DNA of 32,300 nucleotides from Planktomarina sp. (lineage in GTDB: Bacteria > Pseudomonadota > Alphaproteobacteria > Rhodobacterales > Rhodobacteraceae): positions 1 to 32,300 of the forward strand of contig JAHDDS010000022.1 of the NCBI GenBank assembly GCA_020629235.1. The letters are read 5' to 3'. A program made the position numbers and the translations under genes. Below the pieces are notes generated by a model that was not told the origin of the DNA, searched no databases, and worked only from the letters and a program-made list of their open reading frames with translations. Within the stretch, counting starts at the first letter, position 1; every line of letters begins with the position of its first letter. This document shows, one piece after another, positions 1-8,171 of this stretch.

Positions 1-320
1 GTGGCCTGCCAGGCGGTTTCGGAATACATTTTGCCGGTGTCTTGGGTTTCAATGCGGCCCAGATGTTCGGTCTTTTCAGCCATCAGATCGGCCAGTTTGT
101 GCAGGCATTTTCCCCGCTGTGTCGGGGTCATATCCCCCCAGGGCCCCGAAAGTGCGGCATGGGCAGCCGCCACCGCGGCGTTCACATCGTCCATTGTCGC
201 TTCCGGCACTGTCGCCCAAACGTGACCGGTGGCAGGGTTCTGGCTGTCGAAGGTGGCGCCGTCGCTGGCCGAAACCCACTTCCCGTCGATCAACATCTGA
301 TATTGCGTGATCTTGGCCAT
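1..320 (-). CDS. Aldehyde dehydrogenase family protein, N-terminal part (cut by window edge)
   Basis: This is the first ~106 residues of a gene running out of the window at position 1; its ATG is at 318-320. The visible protein opens with a typical NAD(P)-dependent aldehyde dehydrogenase N-terminus: LIDGKWV, then NPATG, then VPEAT followed by DDVNAAVAAAHAAL and GPWGDM, and near the cut ETQDTGK. The catalytic Cys and Glu lie beyond the edge. The family oxidises aldehydes to acids. The start does not resemble methylmalonate-semialdehyde dehydrogenase (MmsA), whose N-terminus I recall as different, so a role in valine breakdown is not shown. It is divergent from the LysR gene, which may control it. 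The substrate is unknown. Confidence 0.85.
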   Translation of the reverse strand, partial: MAKITQYQMLIDGKWVSASDGATFDSQNPATGHVWATVPEATMDDVNAAVAAAHAALSGPWGDMTPTQRGKCLHKLADLMAEKTEHLGRIETQDTGKMYSETAWQA

Positions 321-399
321 TCCGCCCCCTGTGACTCGCTGTCTTTGCAGCAGGCTAGCCCAGGGTGATAAATCTTGATAACGAATATAATTGCACTGT

Positions 400-411
400 T
401 TATTCGAATAA
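400..411. promoter_or_regulatory. 12-bp perfect palindrome in LysR/aldehyde dehydrogenase intergenic region
   Basis: TTATTCGAATAA is a perfect palindrome in the 105-bp divergent spacer, 14 bp before the LysR start codon. LysR regulators commonly bind dyad sites in such spacers and repress their own gene, so this is a candidate autoregulatory operator. The position is seen; the function is inferred. Confidence 0.4.
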
Positions 412-425
412 TTGAATACTTGGCC

Positions 426-1298
426 ATGACACTCGTCGAATTGCGCACGTTCTTAGCGATCATCGAAACCGGCAGCCTGGTGGCTGCGGCGGACAAATTG
501 AACGTGACGCAATCAACCGTCACAGCGCGTCTAAAATCGCTGGAAGGCCAGTTGGGGCAAAGCTTGGTTTTGCGGCGAAAGTCGGGGGCCTTGGCCACCC
601 CTGCAGGCCAACGTTTGAAACGATATGCCGCAACCATTGAAGATTTGTGGCGTCAGGCCCGGCAGGAAACCGCCCTGCCCGAAGGCTTGCGGTCCGTGTG
701 CAATATGTCCGTGGAAACCGATCTTTGGACGGGTCCAGGCCAGCGGATGCGCGACTTCGTTCTGGCGCTGCAACCCGCTGTGGCCATGACGCTTTGGGAA
801 GGGGATGCCGCAACACTGGCCGGATGGCTGCAAACCGAAAAGTCCGACATGGCACTGACTTTTTCCCCCCGGGCGGGCGCAGACCAAGTGCAGTTTGAAT
901 TGCCGCCCGATACGCTGGTGCTGGTGTCCACCAAGGCAGATGCCCCCCTGCGCTTCGACCCGGGGTACGTTTTCGTGGAAGCAGGCCCCGAATTTGCCCG
1001 CGATCATGCCACGTTTTATGCCGATGCCAGCACGCAAAGACTGTCGTTCGGATCAGCCCAGTTGGGGTTGGCTTTCATTCTGGATCATGGCGGCAGCGCC
1101 TATCTTCCCTGGCGCATGGTGGCCGAGCGGGTCGCAGACGGCAGATTGCACCGCATCGCGGGCGCACCCGAATTCATGCGCCCCGTCTTTTTGGTGGCCA
1201 ACCGGCGCGCCATGGACGCATGGGACTGGTTTGATGATATCGTGAAATCATTGCTGGCCGATGACCCACACGATGGCCCGCGGCTGCGAAACAATTGA
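426..1298 (+). CDS. LysR family transcriptional regulator
   Basis: This 290-residue protein has the length and layout of a LysR regulator. Residues 1-60 form the winged helix-turn-helix, with VELRTFLAIIETGSLVAAAD, then LNVTQSTVTARLKSLE and the usual LG..L..R wing. The rest is a LysR-substrate-like effector domain. An upstream in-frame start at 375 would add 17 residues ahead of the HTH, which LysR proteins rarely have, so the ATG at 426 is preferred. It is divergent from an aldehyde dehydrogenase and lies 58 bp upstream of the valine-catabolism genes on the same strand, so it could control either side. Effector and targets are unknown. Confidence 0.9.
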   Translation: MTLVELRTFLAIIETGSLVAAADKLNVTQSTVTARLKSLEGQLGQSLVLRRKSGALATPAGQRLKRYAATIEDLWRQARQETALPEGLRSVCNMSVETDLWTGPGQRMRDFVLALQPAVAMTLWEGDAATLAGWLQTEKSDMALTFSPRAGADQVQFELPPDTLVLVSTKADAPLRFDPGYVFVEAGPEFARDHATFYADASTQRLSFGSAQLGLAFILDHGGSAYLPWRMVAERVADGRLHRIAGAPEFMRPVFLVANRRAMDAWDWFDDIVKSLLADDPHDGPRLRNN

Positions 1299-1321
1299 CA
1301 AAGGGCACGCACCCGGCAATT

Positions 1322-1341
1322 AATTAAACAACTGTTCAATT
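1322..1341. promoter_or_regulatory. Inverted repeat just upstream of the acyl-CoA dehydrogenase gene
   Basis: AATTAAAC (1322-1329) and GTTCAATT (1334-1341) are inverted arms separated by AACT, with one mismatch in eight positions. The element ends 15 bp before the start codon of the first valine-catabolism enzyme gene, inside an AT-rich patch of the otherwise GC-rich spacer. It has the size and position of a repressor operator. Which regulator would bind it is not known. Confidence 0.4.
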
Positions 1342-1356
1342 CCGTAAGGCAGACCC

Positions 1357-2493
1357 ATGGATTTCGCGCTGAGTGAAGAACAAACGGCAATTTTCGACAT
1401 GGCCCGCGATTTCGGGGCCGAACACATCGCGCCCTTTGCGCGGGATTGGGAATCGTCGGGCGACATCCCCAAAACCCTGTGGCCGAAATTGGCGGAATTG
1501 GGCTTTGGCGGACTTTATGTGCGCGAAGAAAGTGGCGGGTCCGGCCTGTCGCGTTTGGACGCCACCTTGGTGTTTGAAGCGCTGTCCATGGCCTGCCCGT
1601 CGGTGGCGGCGTTCTTGTCCATCCATAACATGTGCGCGGCCATGATCGACAAGTTCGGCAGTGACGACCTTCGCGATCGATATCTGCCCAAAGCCATCGG
1701 GATGGATCTGTTCTTTTCTTACTGCCTGACGGAACCTGGGTCTGGATCAGACGCGGCGGCGTTGAAGACCAAAGCCCACAAAACCAACACGCACTATGCT
1801 TTGACAGGCACCAAAGCGTTCATTTCAGGCGGGGGGTATTCTGACGCCTATATCGTGATGGCTCGCACGGGCGATGACGGCCCCAAGGGCATTTCCGCCT
1901 TGGTGGTGGACGACGGCGCGCCCGGTCTGTCGTTTGGCGGTTTGGAAGACAAAATGGGGTGGCGGTCCCAACCCACGCGCCAAGTGCAGTTGGACGCGTG
2001 TGAAACCCCGTTGGACAATTTGCTTGGCGAAGAAGGCAAAGGGTTCACCTATGCCATGGCCGGTCTGGACGGGGGGCGTTTGAACATCGCGGCCTGTTCG
2101 CTTGGGGCCGCCCAAGCGGCGTTTGATGCCACACGGGCGTATATGGCGGACCGCCGCGCGTTCGGCAAAACCATCGACCAATTCCAAGCCCTGCAGTTCC
2201 GCCTGGCCGACATGGAAATTGCCCTGCAATCGGGCCGCACCTTCCTGCGCCAAGCCGCCTGGAAGCTGGACCAGGGTGCCCCAGATGCCACGCACTTTTG
2301 CGCCATGGCCAAAAAACAAGTGACGGATATGGGCAGCCAAGTGGCCAACGATTGCCTGCAAATGCACGGGGGCTACGGGTATTTGGCGGATTACGGTGTT
2401 GAAAAAACCGTGCGTGATTTGCGGGTGCACCAAATTTTGGAAGGCACAAACGAGATTATGCGCATGATCGTGGCGCGCGGCTTAAAAGCGTGA
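1357..2493 (+). CDS. Acyl-CoA dehydrogenase, probably isobutyryl-CoA dehydrogenase
   Basis: This 378-residue flavoprotein would oxidise an acyl-CoA to the 2,3-enoyl-CoA and pass electrons to ETF. Family marks are clear: the N-terminal helical domain, signature 1 as YCLTEPGSGSDAAAL around residues 122-136, and the C-terminal signature with QMHGGYGY and HQILEGTNEIMR. Glu362 in LEGTNE sits at the position of the catalytic base. The next two genes encode 3-hydroxyisobutyryl-CoA hydrolase and 3-hydroxyisobutyrate dehydrogenase, so isobutyryl-CoA from valine is the most likely substrate; this is inferred from context, since sequence motifs alone do not fix the chain. The length is normal for the family and no defect is seen. 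Confidence 0.92.
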   Translation: MDFALSEEQTAIFDMARDFGAEHIAPFARDWESSGDIPKTLWPKLAELGFGGLYVREESGGSGLSRLDATLVFEALSMACPSVAAFLSIHNMCAAMIDKFGSDDLRDRYLPKAIGMDLFFSYCLTEPGSGSDAAALKTKAHKTNTHYALTGTKAFISGGGYSDAYIVMARTGDDGPKGISALVVDDGAPGLSFGGLEDKMGWRSQPTRQVQLDACETPLDNLLGEEGKGFTYAMAGLDGGRLNIAACSLGAAQAAFDATRAYMADRRAFGKTIDQFQALQFRLADMEIALQSGRTFLRQAAWKLDQGAPDATHFCAMAKKQVTDMGSQVANDCLQMHGGYGYLADYGVEKTVRDLRVHQILEGTNEIMRMIVARGLKA

Positions 2494-2581
2494 TCCTGCG
2501 CCGCGTGCCACAAGCCGCCCTAGACAGGCTGATCCAAAGACGGGACAGTGATCTGCACCAAACGACACTGGACATCCTTGC

Positions 2582-3625
2582 ATGACCGACCTGATCACTG
2601 AAATCGCGGGCAAGATGGGCCGCATAACGCTGAACCGCCCAGACGCGCTGAATGCCCTGACCTATGACATGTGTTTAGAGGTCGAAGCCACGCTGGACAC
2701 CTATGAAGCATTTGATGCTGTCAGCGTCATTGTCATTGACGCGGCGGGCGACAAAGCCTTTTGCGCAGGCGGCGACATCGCAGAGATGTATCGCACCGCC
2801 ACCGCTGGGGACTTCGACTATGGCCGCAAATTTTGGACCGACGAATACCGGTTGAACGCCAAACTGGCCACCGGCCCGAAGCCCATCATCAGCTTCCTGC
2901 AGGGCTTCACCATGGGCGGCGGCGTGGGCATCGGGTGCCACGGCAGCCACCGGATCGTGGGGGAAAGCAGCCGGATCGCCATGCCAGAATGCGGCATTGG
3001 ATTGGTGCCGGATGTCGGCGGATCCTTGTTGTTGGCCCGCGCCCCTGGGCGTGTGGGGGAATATTTGGGCACCACGACGGCCCGCATGACCGCCGCCGAC
3101 GCCATTTGGGTGGGCTTCGCCGACACCTTCGTGCCGGAAGCCAAGTGGGATGATCTGAAAATGGCTTTGGCGCAAACCGGGGACGCAGGCGTGATCGCGG
3201 ATTTTGCAACAGATCCAGGGGACGCCCCGCTTCAAGCCAAGCTGGACGACATCAATCGCCATTTTGCGGGCGAAACCCTGCCGGATATCTTGCGATCCTT
3301 GCAATCGGTGGACACAGACTTCACCGCCGACACGCTGCGCCGTTTGCAGGCCCCATCCCCCATGGCCATGGCAGCGGCGGTGGAATTGATCCACCGCAAC
3401 AGGGCGTCCGATGACATCGTCAAAGCCCTGGAAATGGAATATCGTTACACCTTCCGGTCAGCGTCGGACGGCGAATTCATCGAAGGCATTCGCGCGCTGA
3501 TCATCGACAAGGACAAGCGGCCAAAATGGCAATTCGGGCTGGACGACAACATGATGCTGAAAGCCACAAAAATGCTGATGCCCTTGGGCAAAGACACCCT
3601 GGATTTGACGGAGAACACGCCATGA
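2582..3625 (+). CDS. 3-hydroxyisobutyryl-CoA hydrolase (crotonase fold)
   Basis: This 347-residue protein belongs to the enoyl-CoA hydratase/isomerase superfamily, with the extended C-terminus typical of 3-hydroxyisobutyryl-CoA hydrolases rather than the ~260-residue hydratases. The oxyanion-hole segments are visible as FCAGGDI (60-66) and GFTMGGGVGIG (108-118). MPECGIGLVPDVGG (134-147) matches the hydrolase motif and places Glu136 and Asp144 at the active-site positions known from the human enzyme. It would release free 3-hydroxyisobutyrate for the dehydrogenase encoded next, whose start overlaps this stop by 4 nt (ATGA). It lies 88 bp after the acyl-CoA dehydrogenase. That gap shows no terminator. 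The ribosome binding site is weak. Confidence 0.9.
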   Translation: MTDLITEIAGKMGRITLNRPDALNALTYDMCLEVEATLDTYEAFDAVSVIVIDAAGDKAFCAGGDIAEMYRTATAGDFDYGRKFWTDEYRLNAKLATGPKPIISFLQGFTMGGGVGIGCHGSHRIVGESSRIAMPECGIGLVPDVGGSLLLARAPGRVGEYLGTTTARMTAADAIWVGFADTFVPEAKWDDLKMALAQTGDAGVIADFATDPGDAPLQAKLDDINRHFAGETLPDILRSLQSVDTDFTADTLRRLQAPSPMAMAAAVELIHRNRASDDIVKALEMEYRYTFRSASDGEFIEGIRALIIDKDKRPKWQFGLDDNMMLKATKMLMPLGKDTLDLTENTP

Positions 3626-4494
3626 AAATCGGATTTTGCGGATTGGGCAACATGGGTGCACCCATGGCGGCAAACTTGGCCGCGGCGGGACACACCGTAA
3701 AAGGGTTCGACCCCGCAAGCCCCTGCCCCGACGGCGTGGCCGCAGCCGTCAACACTGGCGATGCCGCCAAAGACGCCGATGTTGTGATCACCATGCTGCC
3801 TAATGGGGACATCGCCAAAGCCGTTGCCCGTGAAGTGTTGGATGCCATGACCCCCGGCACCGTGCTTTTGGATTGTTCCACCATTGATGTGGACAGCGCG
3901 CGGGCCATTGCAGCCATGGCAGCTGAAAAATCCATCGGCGCCTTGGACGCGCCCGTGTCGGGCGGTGTGGGGGGCGCTGCGGCAGGCACTTTGACGTTCA
4001 TGGTGGGCGGTGACGCAGCTGCATTTGCAACCGCCCAACCCTTGTTTGACATTATGGGCCAGAAGGCCGTTCACTGTGGCGATGCTGGCAATGGCCAAGC
4101 GGCCAAGATTTGCAACAACATGATCCTGGGCGCCACCATGATCGCCACTTGCGAAGCGTTTGCCTTGGCGGACAAATTGGGGCTGGACCGGCAATCCATG
4201 TTCGACGTGGTCAGCACATCTTCTGGGTACAGCTGGACCATGAATGCGTATTGCCCCGCGCCGGGCATTGGACCTGCGTCCCCGGCGGACAACGACTATC
4301 AACCTGGGTTTGCAGCGGACCTGATGCTGAAAGATTTGCGCCTGTCGCAACAGGCCGCCGCCAGCGTGGACGCCGACACACCGATGGGTGCACGGGCCGA
4401 AACGCTGTACGCAGAGTTTGTCGAACGTGAAGACGGTGCGGGCAAAGACTTTTCCGCCATGTTGCCCAGGTTCGAAAAGCGCGGCAGGTCATAG
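3622..4494 (+). CDS. mmsB: 3-hydroxyisobutyrate dehydrogenase
   Basis: This 290-residue NAD-dependent beta-hydroxyacid dehydrogenase would oxidise 3-hydroxyisobutyrate to methylmalonate semialdehyde. The N-terminal dinucleotide motif is IGFCGLGNMGAPMAANL, with GxGxxG at residues 7-12. DAPVSGGVGGAAAGTLTFM (109-127) is the substrate-binding signature, and GNGQAAKICNN carries Lys162, the conserved catalytic lysine. The ATG overlaps the hydrolase stop by 4 nt, which suggests translational coupling and a shared transcript. A longer in-frame reading from 3526 lies inside the hydrolase gene and is not needed. The following semialdehyde dehydrogenase (MmsA) is not next to it in this window. Confidence 0.93.
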   Translation: MKIGFCGLGNMGAPMAANLAAAGHTVKGFDPASPCPDGVAAAVNTGDAAKDADVVITMLPNGDIAKAVAREVLDAMTPGTVLLDCSTIDVDSARAIAAMAAEKSIGALDAPVSGGVGGAAAGTLTFMVGGDAAAFATAQPLFDIMGQKAVHCGDAGNGQAAKICNNMILGATMIATCEAFALADKLGLDRQSMFDVVSTSSGYSWTMNAYCPAPGIGPASPADNDYQPGFAADLMLKDLRLSQQAAASVDADTPMGARAETLYAEFVEREDGAGKDFSAMLPRFEKRGRS

Positions 4495-4608
4495 GCGGTC
4501 GCGCCCCGTCAATTTCGCCGTTTTTCGCGCAAAATCAGGGTTCTGGGCACAAACTGTTTTACCTTGGGCAACAATCTGTGCACCTTTGCCATGTAACCTG
4601 CCACAACC

Positions 4609-5508
4609 GTGCAAAAGGGCCCACTGGTGCGATATTCAGACTGGATACAAAAGCTGCACGTCCGGTCCTGGTCGGAAGGACGGTTCGAACGGCACCTGAA
4701 CAACACATTGGTGCATTTCAAAGGCAACCGTGACGTGTTGGTGGTGGGGTTCAATTCCCAATTCGACATCAAAAAAGACGGGGCGGTGTTTCACCCTTGG
4801 GGCAGCGCATATGCAATGGAACGCGACTTCAGCTTTCTGGGGTTCGCCACGCATATGCCCAATTGGTACCGCGACGGCTGGCCTGCCCAGAAAATCAATG
4901 ACCTGGTGACCGAAGGCTTCTTCCAACAATTTCGCAGGGTCATTTTTGCCGGCCATTCCATGGGCGGGTATGGCGCTTTGGCCCATGCGCCCTTGGTGGC
5001 GGGGGCGGATGTGGCCGCGTTTTCACCCCAATCCACAATGGACCGCGACCGTGTTGGGTTTGATGACCGCTTCGGGCGGTCCCACCGGTTGGATTGGTCC
5101 GGCCCAGGCAGCGACGCCGCGGATGGTCTGAACGCGATCCCGAAGGTCAGCCTGTTTTTTGACCCCGCAAACGTGGAAGACCGACGCCACGCTGATCGTC
5201 TGGCGGGTCCGTCGGTGCAAATTTACAAAACGTTCATGGCCGGCCACAGCAGCTTTCTGTTTTTGAACCGCATGGGCGTGGCACAAACCTTGATGGACAG
5301 TATCGTTGAAGGCACATTGGATGCCCCTGAATTTTATGCCGCCTATCGCAACCGCAAATATCTGGATTGGTTTCGCAATGCGTTGATCACCCACTTTGAA
5401 CGCGACGAACGGCAAACCGTCGTGGACCGCATCAAAGCGGCCCACCTCACCTTTATGGACAGCGTCGAAGACACCCCAACCAACCGCACCGCGCCGGATG
5501 CCCTGTGA
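4609..5508 (+). CDS. Alpha/beta-hydrolase-like protein of unknown function
   Basis: This 299-residue protein is not a family I can name. It carries an alpha/beta hydrolase nucleophile elbow, AGHSMGGYGAL, with Ser117. Asp185 after a hydrophobic strand (LFFDPA) and His213 (AGHSS) are in the right order to complete a Ser-Asp-His triad. The remainder is rich in Arg and aromatic residues, and no signal peptide is visible, so it is probably cytoplasmic. The GTG start at 4609 follows an in-frame stop at 4594; a second GTG a few codons on (4627) is also possible. Its stop overlaps the glycosyltransferase start by one base (TGATG), so the two are probably co-translated. A glycan or acyl-ester substrate is suggested only by context. 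Confidence 0.72.
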   Translation: MQKGPLVRYSDWIQKLHVRSWSEGRFERHLNNTLVHFKGNRDVLVVGFNSQFDIKKDGAVFHPWGSAYAMERDFSFLGFATHMPNWYRDGWPAQKINDLVTEGFFQQFRRVIFAGHSMGGYGALAHAPLVAGADVAAFSPQSTMDRDRVGFDDRFGRSHRLDWSGPGSDAADGLNAIPKVSLFFDPANVEDRRHADRLAGPSVQIYKTFMAGHSSFLFLNRMGVAQTLMDSIVEGTLDAPEFYAAYRNRKYLDWFRNALITHFERDERQTVVDRIKAAHLTFMDSVEDTPTNRTAPDAL

Positions 5509-6515
5509 TGGCGGACAGGACGTGCGTATTGGTGGGAACCATCAAAGACGAAGGGCCGTATCTGCTGGAATGGCTGGCTTATCACAAAGTCATTGGGTTT
5601 TCGCAGGCCTTCGTTTTTCACAATGATTGCACGGACTATTCAGATCAGATGTTGCGCCTGCTGCATCGCTTCACGCCCTTTGTGCGGCAGTTCGACAATT
5701 CCAAGCAGAAAGACGGGCTGCGCACAGACCCGCAGCGGCGTGCCTATCAACGCGCGATGTTGACCAAAGACGTGACCCAGGCAGACTATGCCATGGTAAT
5801 CGACGCCGATGAATTTTTGCAGGTCAAATGCGGGGCTGGGCGTCTGGACGATTTGTTCTACGCCCTGGGGGATTTTGACGTATGTTCCATGACGTGGCGC
5901 TTGTTTGGCAACAGCGGCATACAAGACATCGAAGACGAATTGGTGATCGAACAATTCCAAAAAGCCCGCGCTGACGAAACCCCAACCCGCGTGCGCATGT
6001 GGGGGGCCAAGTCCCTGTTCCGACTGCGCGACGTCGTGAAACTGGGCGTGCACCGTCCGTATCACACAAAAGAAATCCGCAAAGGCAGCGGCACGGTCAA
6101 GTGGGTGAACGGCAGCGGTAAGGACGTCTTCGACCGTTTTCGCGATGGCAACTGGCGGGTGCATCCCAAATCCCACGGTGCCAAATTTGCAGAGATCAAT
6201 CACTATGCCGTACGATCCGCCGATGCGTTTTTGGTCAAACAACACCGCGGGTCGGCCAATGCGGGAACCCGGGAACGGTTGGATTTAGACTACTTCCAGA
6301 TGTTCAACTGCAACGACGTGTTCGAAGACCGCATCACCCGCCATGTCCCGGCAGTGTTGGCCCAAATTCAAGACTGGAAAAACACCGTGCCGGGTCTGGC
6401 CCAGGCCCATGCAAAAGCCCTGGCCGCCCACCGCGCCGTGGCAGCCGACAAGCGCGCGCAGATGCAAGCCGCTGACCCCGATGCTTTGGCCCAATTCGAT
6501 TTGGCGGCGACGTGA
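5508..6515 (+). CDS. Family 2-like glycosyltransferase
   Basis: This 335-residue protein resembles GT-A glycosyltransferases of the Glyco_tranf_2_4 type. TIKDEGPYLLEWLAYHKVIG (11-30) is the usual opening (NE..yl.EWl.yH..lG), FVFHNDCTD follows, and MVIDADEFL supplies the DxD metal/nucleotide-sugar motif at Asp99-Asp101. No membrane segment is evident, so it would act on the cytoplasmic side. The sugar donor and acceptor cannot be told. A GTG at 5505 is one codon upstream of the ATG; the ATG at 5508 is chosen. The gene sits between the alpha/beta hydrolase and a P-loop gene with overlaps at both ends, in one apparent operon. Confidence 0.85.
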   Translation: MADRTCVLVGTIKDEGPYLLEWLAYHKVIGFSQAFVFHNDCTDYSDQMLRLLHRFTPFVRQFDNSKQKDGLRTDPQRRAYQRAMLTKDVTQADYAMVIDADEFLQVKCGAGRLDDLFYALGDFDVCSMTWRLFGNSGIQDIEDELVIEQFQKARADETPTRVRMWGAKSLFRLRDVVKLGVHRPYHTKEIRKGSGTVKWVNGSGKDVFDRFRDGNWRVHPKSHGAKFAEINHYAVRSADAFLVKQHRGSANAGTRERLDLDYFQMFNCNDVFEDRITRHVPAVLAQIQDWKNTVPGLAQAHAKALAAHRAVAADKRAQMQAADPDALAQFDLAAT

Positions 6516-7240
6516 TTGGAATGCGGATTGAAAGCTTGGGCTTGCCAGGCAGTGGGAAGTCCACCTTGGTGACCGCGTGTCGCGACCGGTTGGCGCAATC
6601 GGGCCAGCGCGATCTGGACGCGGCCCGACTGGACAAGATCGACCAAAAGAAAAGTCCGCAAATGCCGGTCCTTTGGCCGCAAGAACGGGTGCGCCAAGCC
6701 TTCAGTATCGCGCAGTTTGCGCTGCAGTGGCCGGGGGCTGTGGCGTTCTTTCAGCGGATATACGGCGACAATGCGCGCAACCTGACGATTGTTCATGCGC
6801 TTGGGGGCGATCACATCAAGTTTGAACGGGCGGGCCGGGAATTGCCGTTTTGGGTGGACGAAGGATTTTTTCACTTCGGGGTGCATGCCATCATGACCCA
6901 GCCCCCCGGCGAAGACGTGCCACTTACCGCAGAATTGGTGGCGGCCGTCCCCCAACCCGACGCGCTGATCGTGACGGACGCTGACCCTGCCCAAGCGCTG
7001 CAAGGCATCCGGCAGCGGGCTGGACTGTCTGCGGACGACCCGGCCAAGGACAAACGCTTTCGCGACCGGTTTGGCACGCCGCAGGATTTTCAGCGCCGGG
7101 CCGATATCATTGCATCGATCAAAACTCAGCTGCAGGATCGCGGCACGCAAGTGGTGTCCCTGCCCGCCCATGGGCCAATTGATCAGATGGTGGACCAGTG
7201 TTTGGCGGCGCTTGGCCTTACTCCGGACGCCGCAGGGTGA
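6512..7240 (+). CDS. P-loop NTPase/kinase-like protein of unknown function
   Basis: This 242-residue protein starts with a clean Walker A motif, GLPGSGKST (10-18), after a short strand (MRIES), as in small-molecule or nucleotide kinases. A DALIVTDAD stretch around residues 149-157 could be a later strand or Walker-B-like segment, but no family signature beyond the P-loop is recognised. The GTG at 6512 overlaps the glycosyltransferase stop (GTGA); an ATG three codons on (6521) is an alternative. The 3' end overlaps the convergent sulfotransferase-like gene by 23 bp. By position it may phosphorylate a precursor or an adenylyl-sulfate-type donor for this cluster, but that is speculation. Confidence 0.68.
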   Translation: MIGMRIESLGLPGSGKSTLVTACRDRLAQSGQRDLDAARLDKIDQKKSPQMPVLWPQERVRQAFSIAQFALQWPGAVAFFQRIYGDNARNLTIVHALGGDHIKFERAGRELPFWVDEGFFHFGVHAIMTQPPGEDVPLTAELVAAVPQPDALIVTDADPAQALQGIRQRAGLSADDPAKDKRFRDRFGTPQDFQRRADIIASIKTQLQDRGTQVVSLPAHGPIDQMVDQCLAALGLTPDAAG

Positions 7241-8171
7241 ACCTTGGGTCGGCGGAAATTTCCGCGATGTCCGCTTCATACAACCGCGTCAAATGCGCTT
7301 TGTCTTGATCTGACCACGGCTCAAACGCGGGCCCTTTGGTGCGCCCGAAGTCTTCTTTCAGATCTTTCCAAGCGGCCAAAGCAGCCGCCACGCCTTGGGA
7401 CCGCAGCACCTTTTCGAATTCGGCCAAGACCGTTGCACTGGGGCTGGCACGGCTGCGCGTGGTGTCGTCCAAAGGCAGCAATGCGTCCGCCGGACGCCCC
7501 GTCAATTCTTCCAACAAAACAGGCATGGTCTGGCGCAATTCTTCATAGATCCAGACGTTGATGGTGGCGCGCCCGAAGACCTGGCCCATCATCTGCAGAA
7601 CGTCGACCCAACTGGGGGCGTTGACCATGACCTTTGCCATCATTTCGTCCACAGAAACATAGCGGTGCGCCCCGGTGGAACTGATGTATTCCAAGTAACA
7701 CGACGCAAAGAAACTGTCGTACCGCCGGATCACCACGTCAATCACAGTGGGGCGGACGGGCAAAGCGGCTTTGAAATACCGCATATAAGTCTTGGGGAAC
7801 CGGTACAGCAGTCCGGGAAACACGCATTGGCCGACATGGCCTGCCACGTTTTCTTCGCTTAAAACGATGTGGTCAAAGCGGTCGAACGGCACCTTCTGCC
7901 AGAAATCGTGGGCCAAGGCGCGGTATTCATCCTTGGTCATGGGCTCGCCGTATTCCATACCGATCTGCTGGTTGGCGAAGGTTTCGGTGATGCGGGTGTA
8001 TTTGTTACGCAAACGTTTGTGGGGCACCACAAAGGTGCCGGATCGCTTCAAGTGATGATGGTTGTGATCCAAAATGCGCTGGATGTGGGTCGATGCGGTT
8101 TTGTGAAACCCCAAGTGCAAGCGAAACGTGCCGGGCCAATCGTGCACCGCAGGCGCTTGGGCATCAGTCAT
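7218..8171 (-). CDS. Sulfotransferase-like protein
   Basis: This 317-residue protein has the N-terminal pattern of PAPS-dependent sulfotransferases: LHLGFHKTASTHIQ with HKTAST (23-28) as the 5'-phosphosulfate loop. VVIRRYDSFFASCYLEY has Arg149/Arg150 and Ser153 at a plausible 3'-phosphate-binding site. It would move a sulfuryl group from PAPS to a sugar or other hydroxyl acceptor. The ATG at 8171 overlaps the stop of the upstream gene by 4 nt; a reading that begins 22 codons earlier lies inside that gene and is discarded. The 3' end overlaps the convergent P-loop gene by 23 bp. The loop differs from the common HKTGTT form, so the assignment is to the superfamily only. Confidence 0.65.
   Translation of the reverse strand: MTDAQAPAVHDWPGTFRLHLGFHKTASTHIQRILDHNHHHLKRSGTFVVPHKRLRNKYTRITETFANQQIGMEYGEPMTKDEYRALAHDFWQKVPFDRFDHIVLSEENVAGHVGQCVFPGLLYRFPKTYMRYFKAALPVRPTVIDVVIRRYDSFFASCYLEYISSTGAHRYVSVDEMMAKVMVNAPSWVDVLQMMGQVFGRATINVWIYEELRQTMPVLLEELTGRPADALLPLDDTTRSRASPSATVLAEFEKVLRSQGVAAALAAWKDLKEDFGRTKGPAFEPWSDQDKAHLTRLYEADIAEISADPRFTLRRPE

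Noticed and set aside
1-320. MmsA (methylmalonate-semialdehyde dehydrogenase) identity for the partial gene
   Set aside because: The N-terminal segment does not match the usual MmsA start as I recall it, and the diagnostic parts are outside the window.
3445-4350. Minus-strand open frame of 301 codons
   Set aside because: It is antisense to mmsB and the hydrolase gene and shows no domain.
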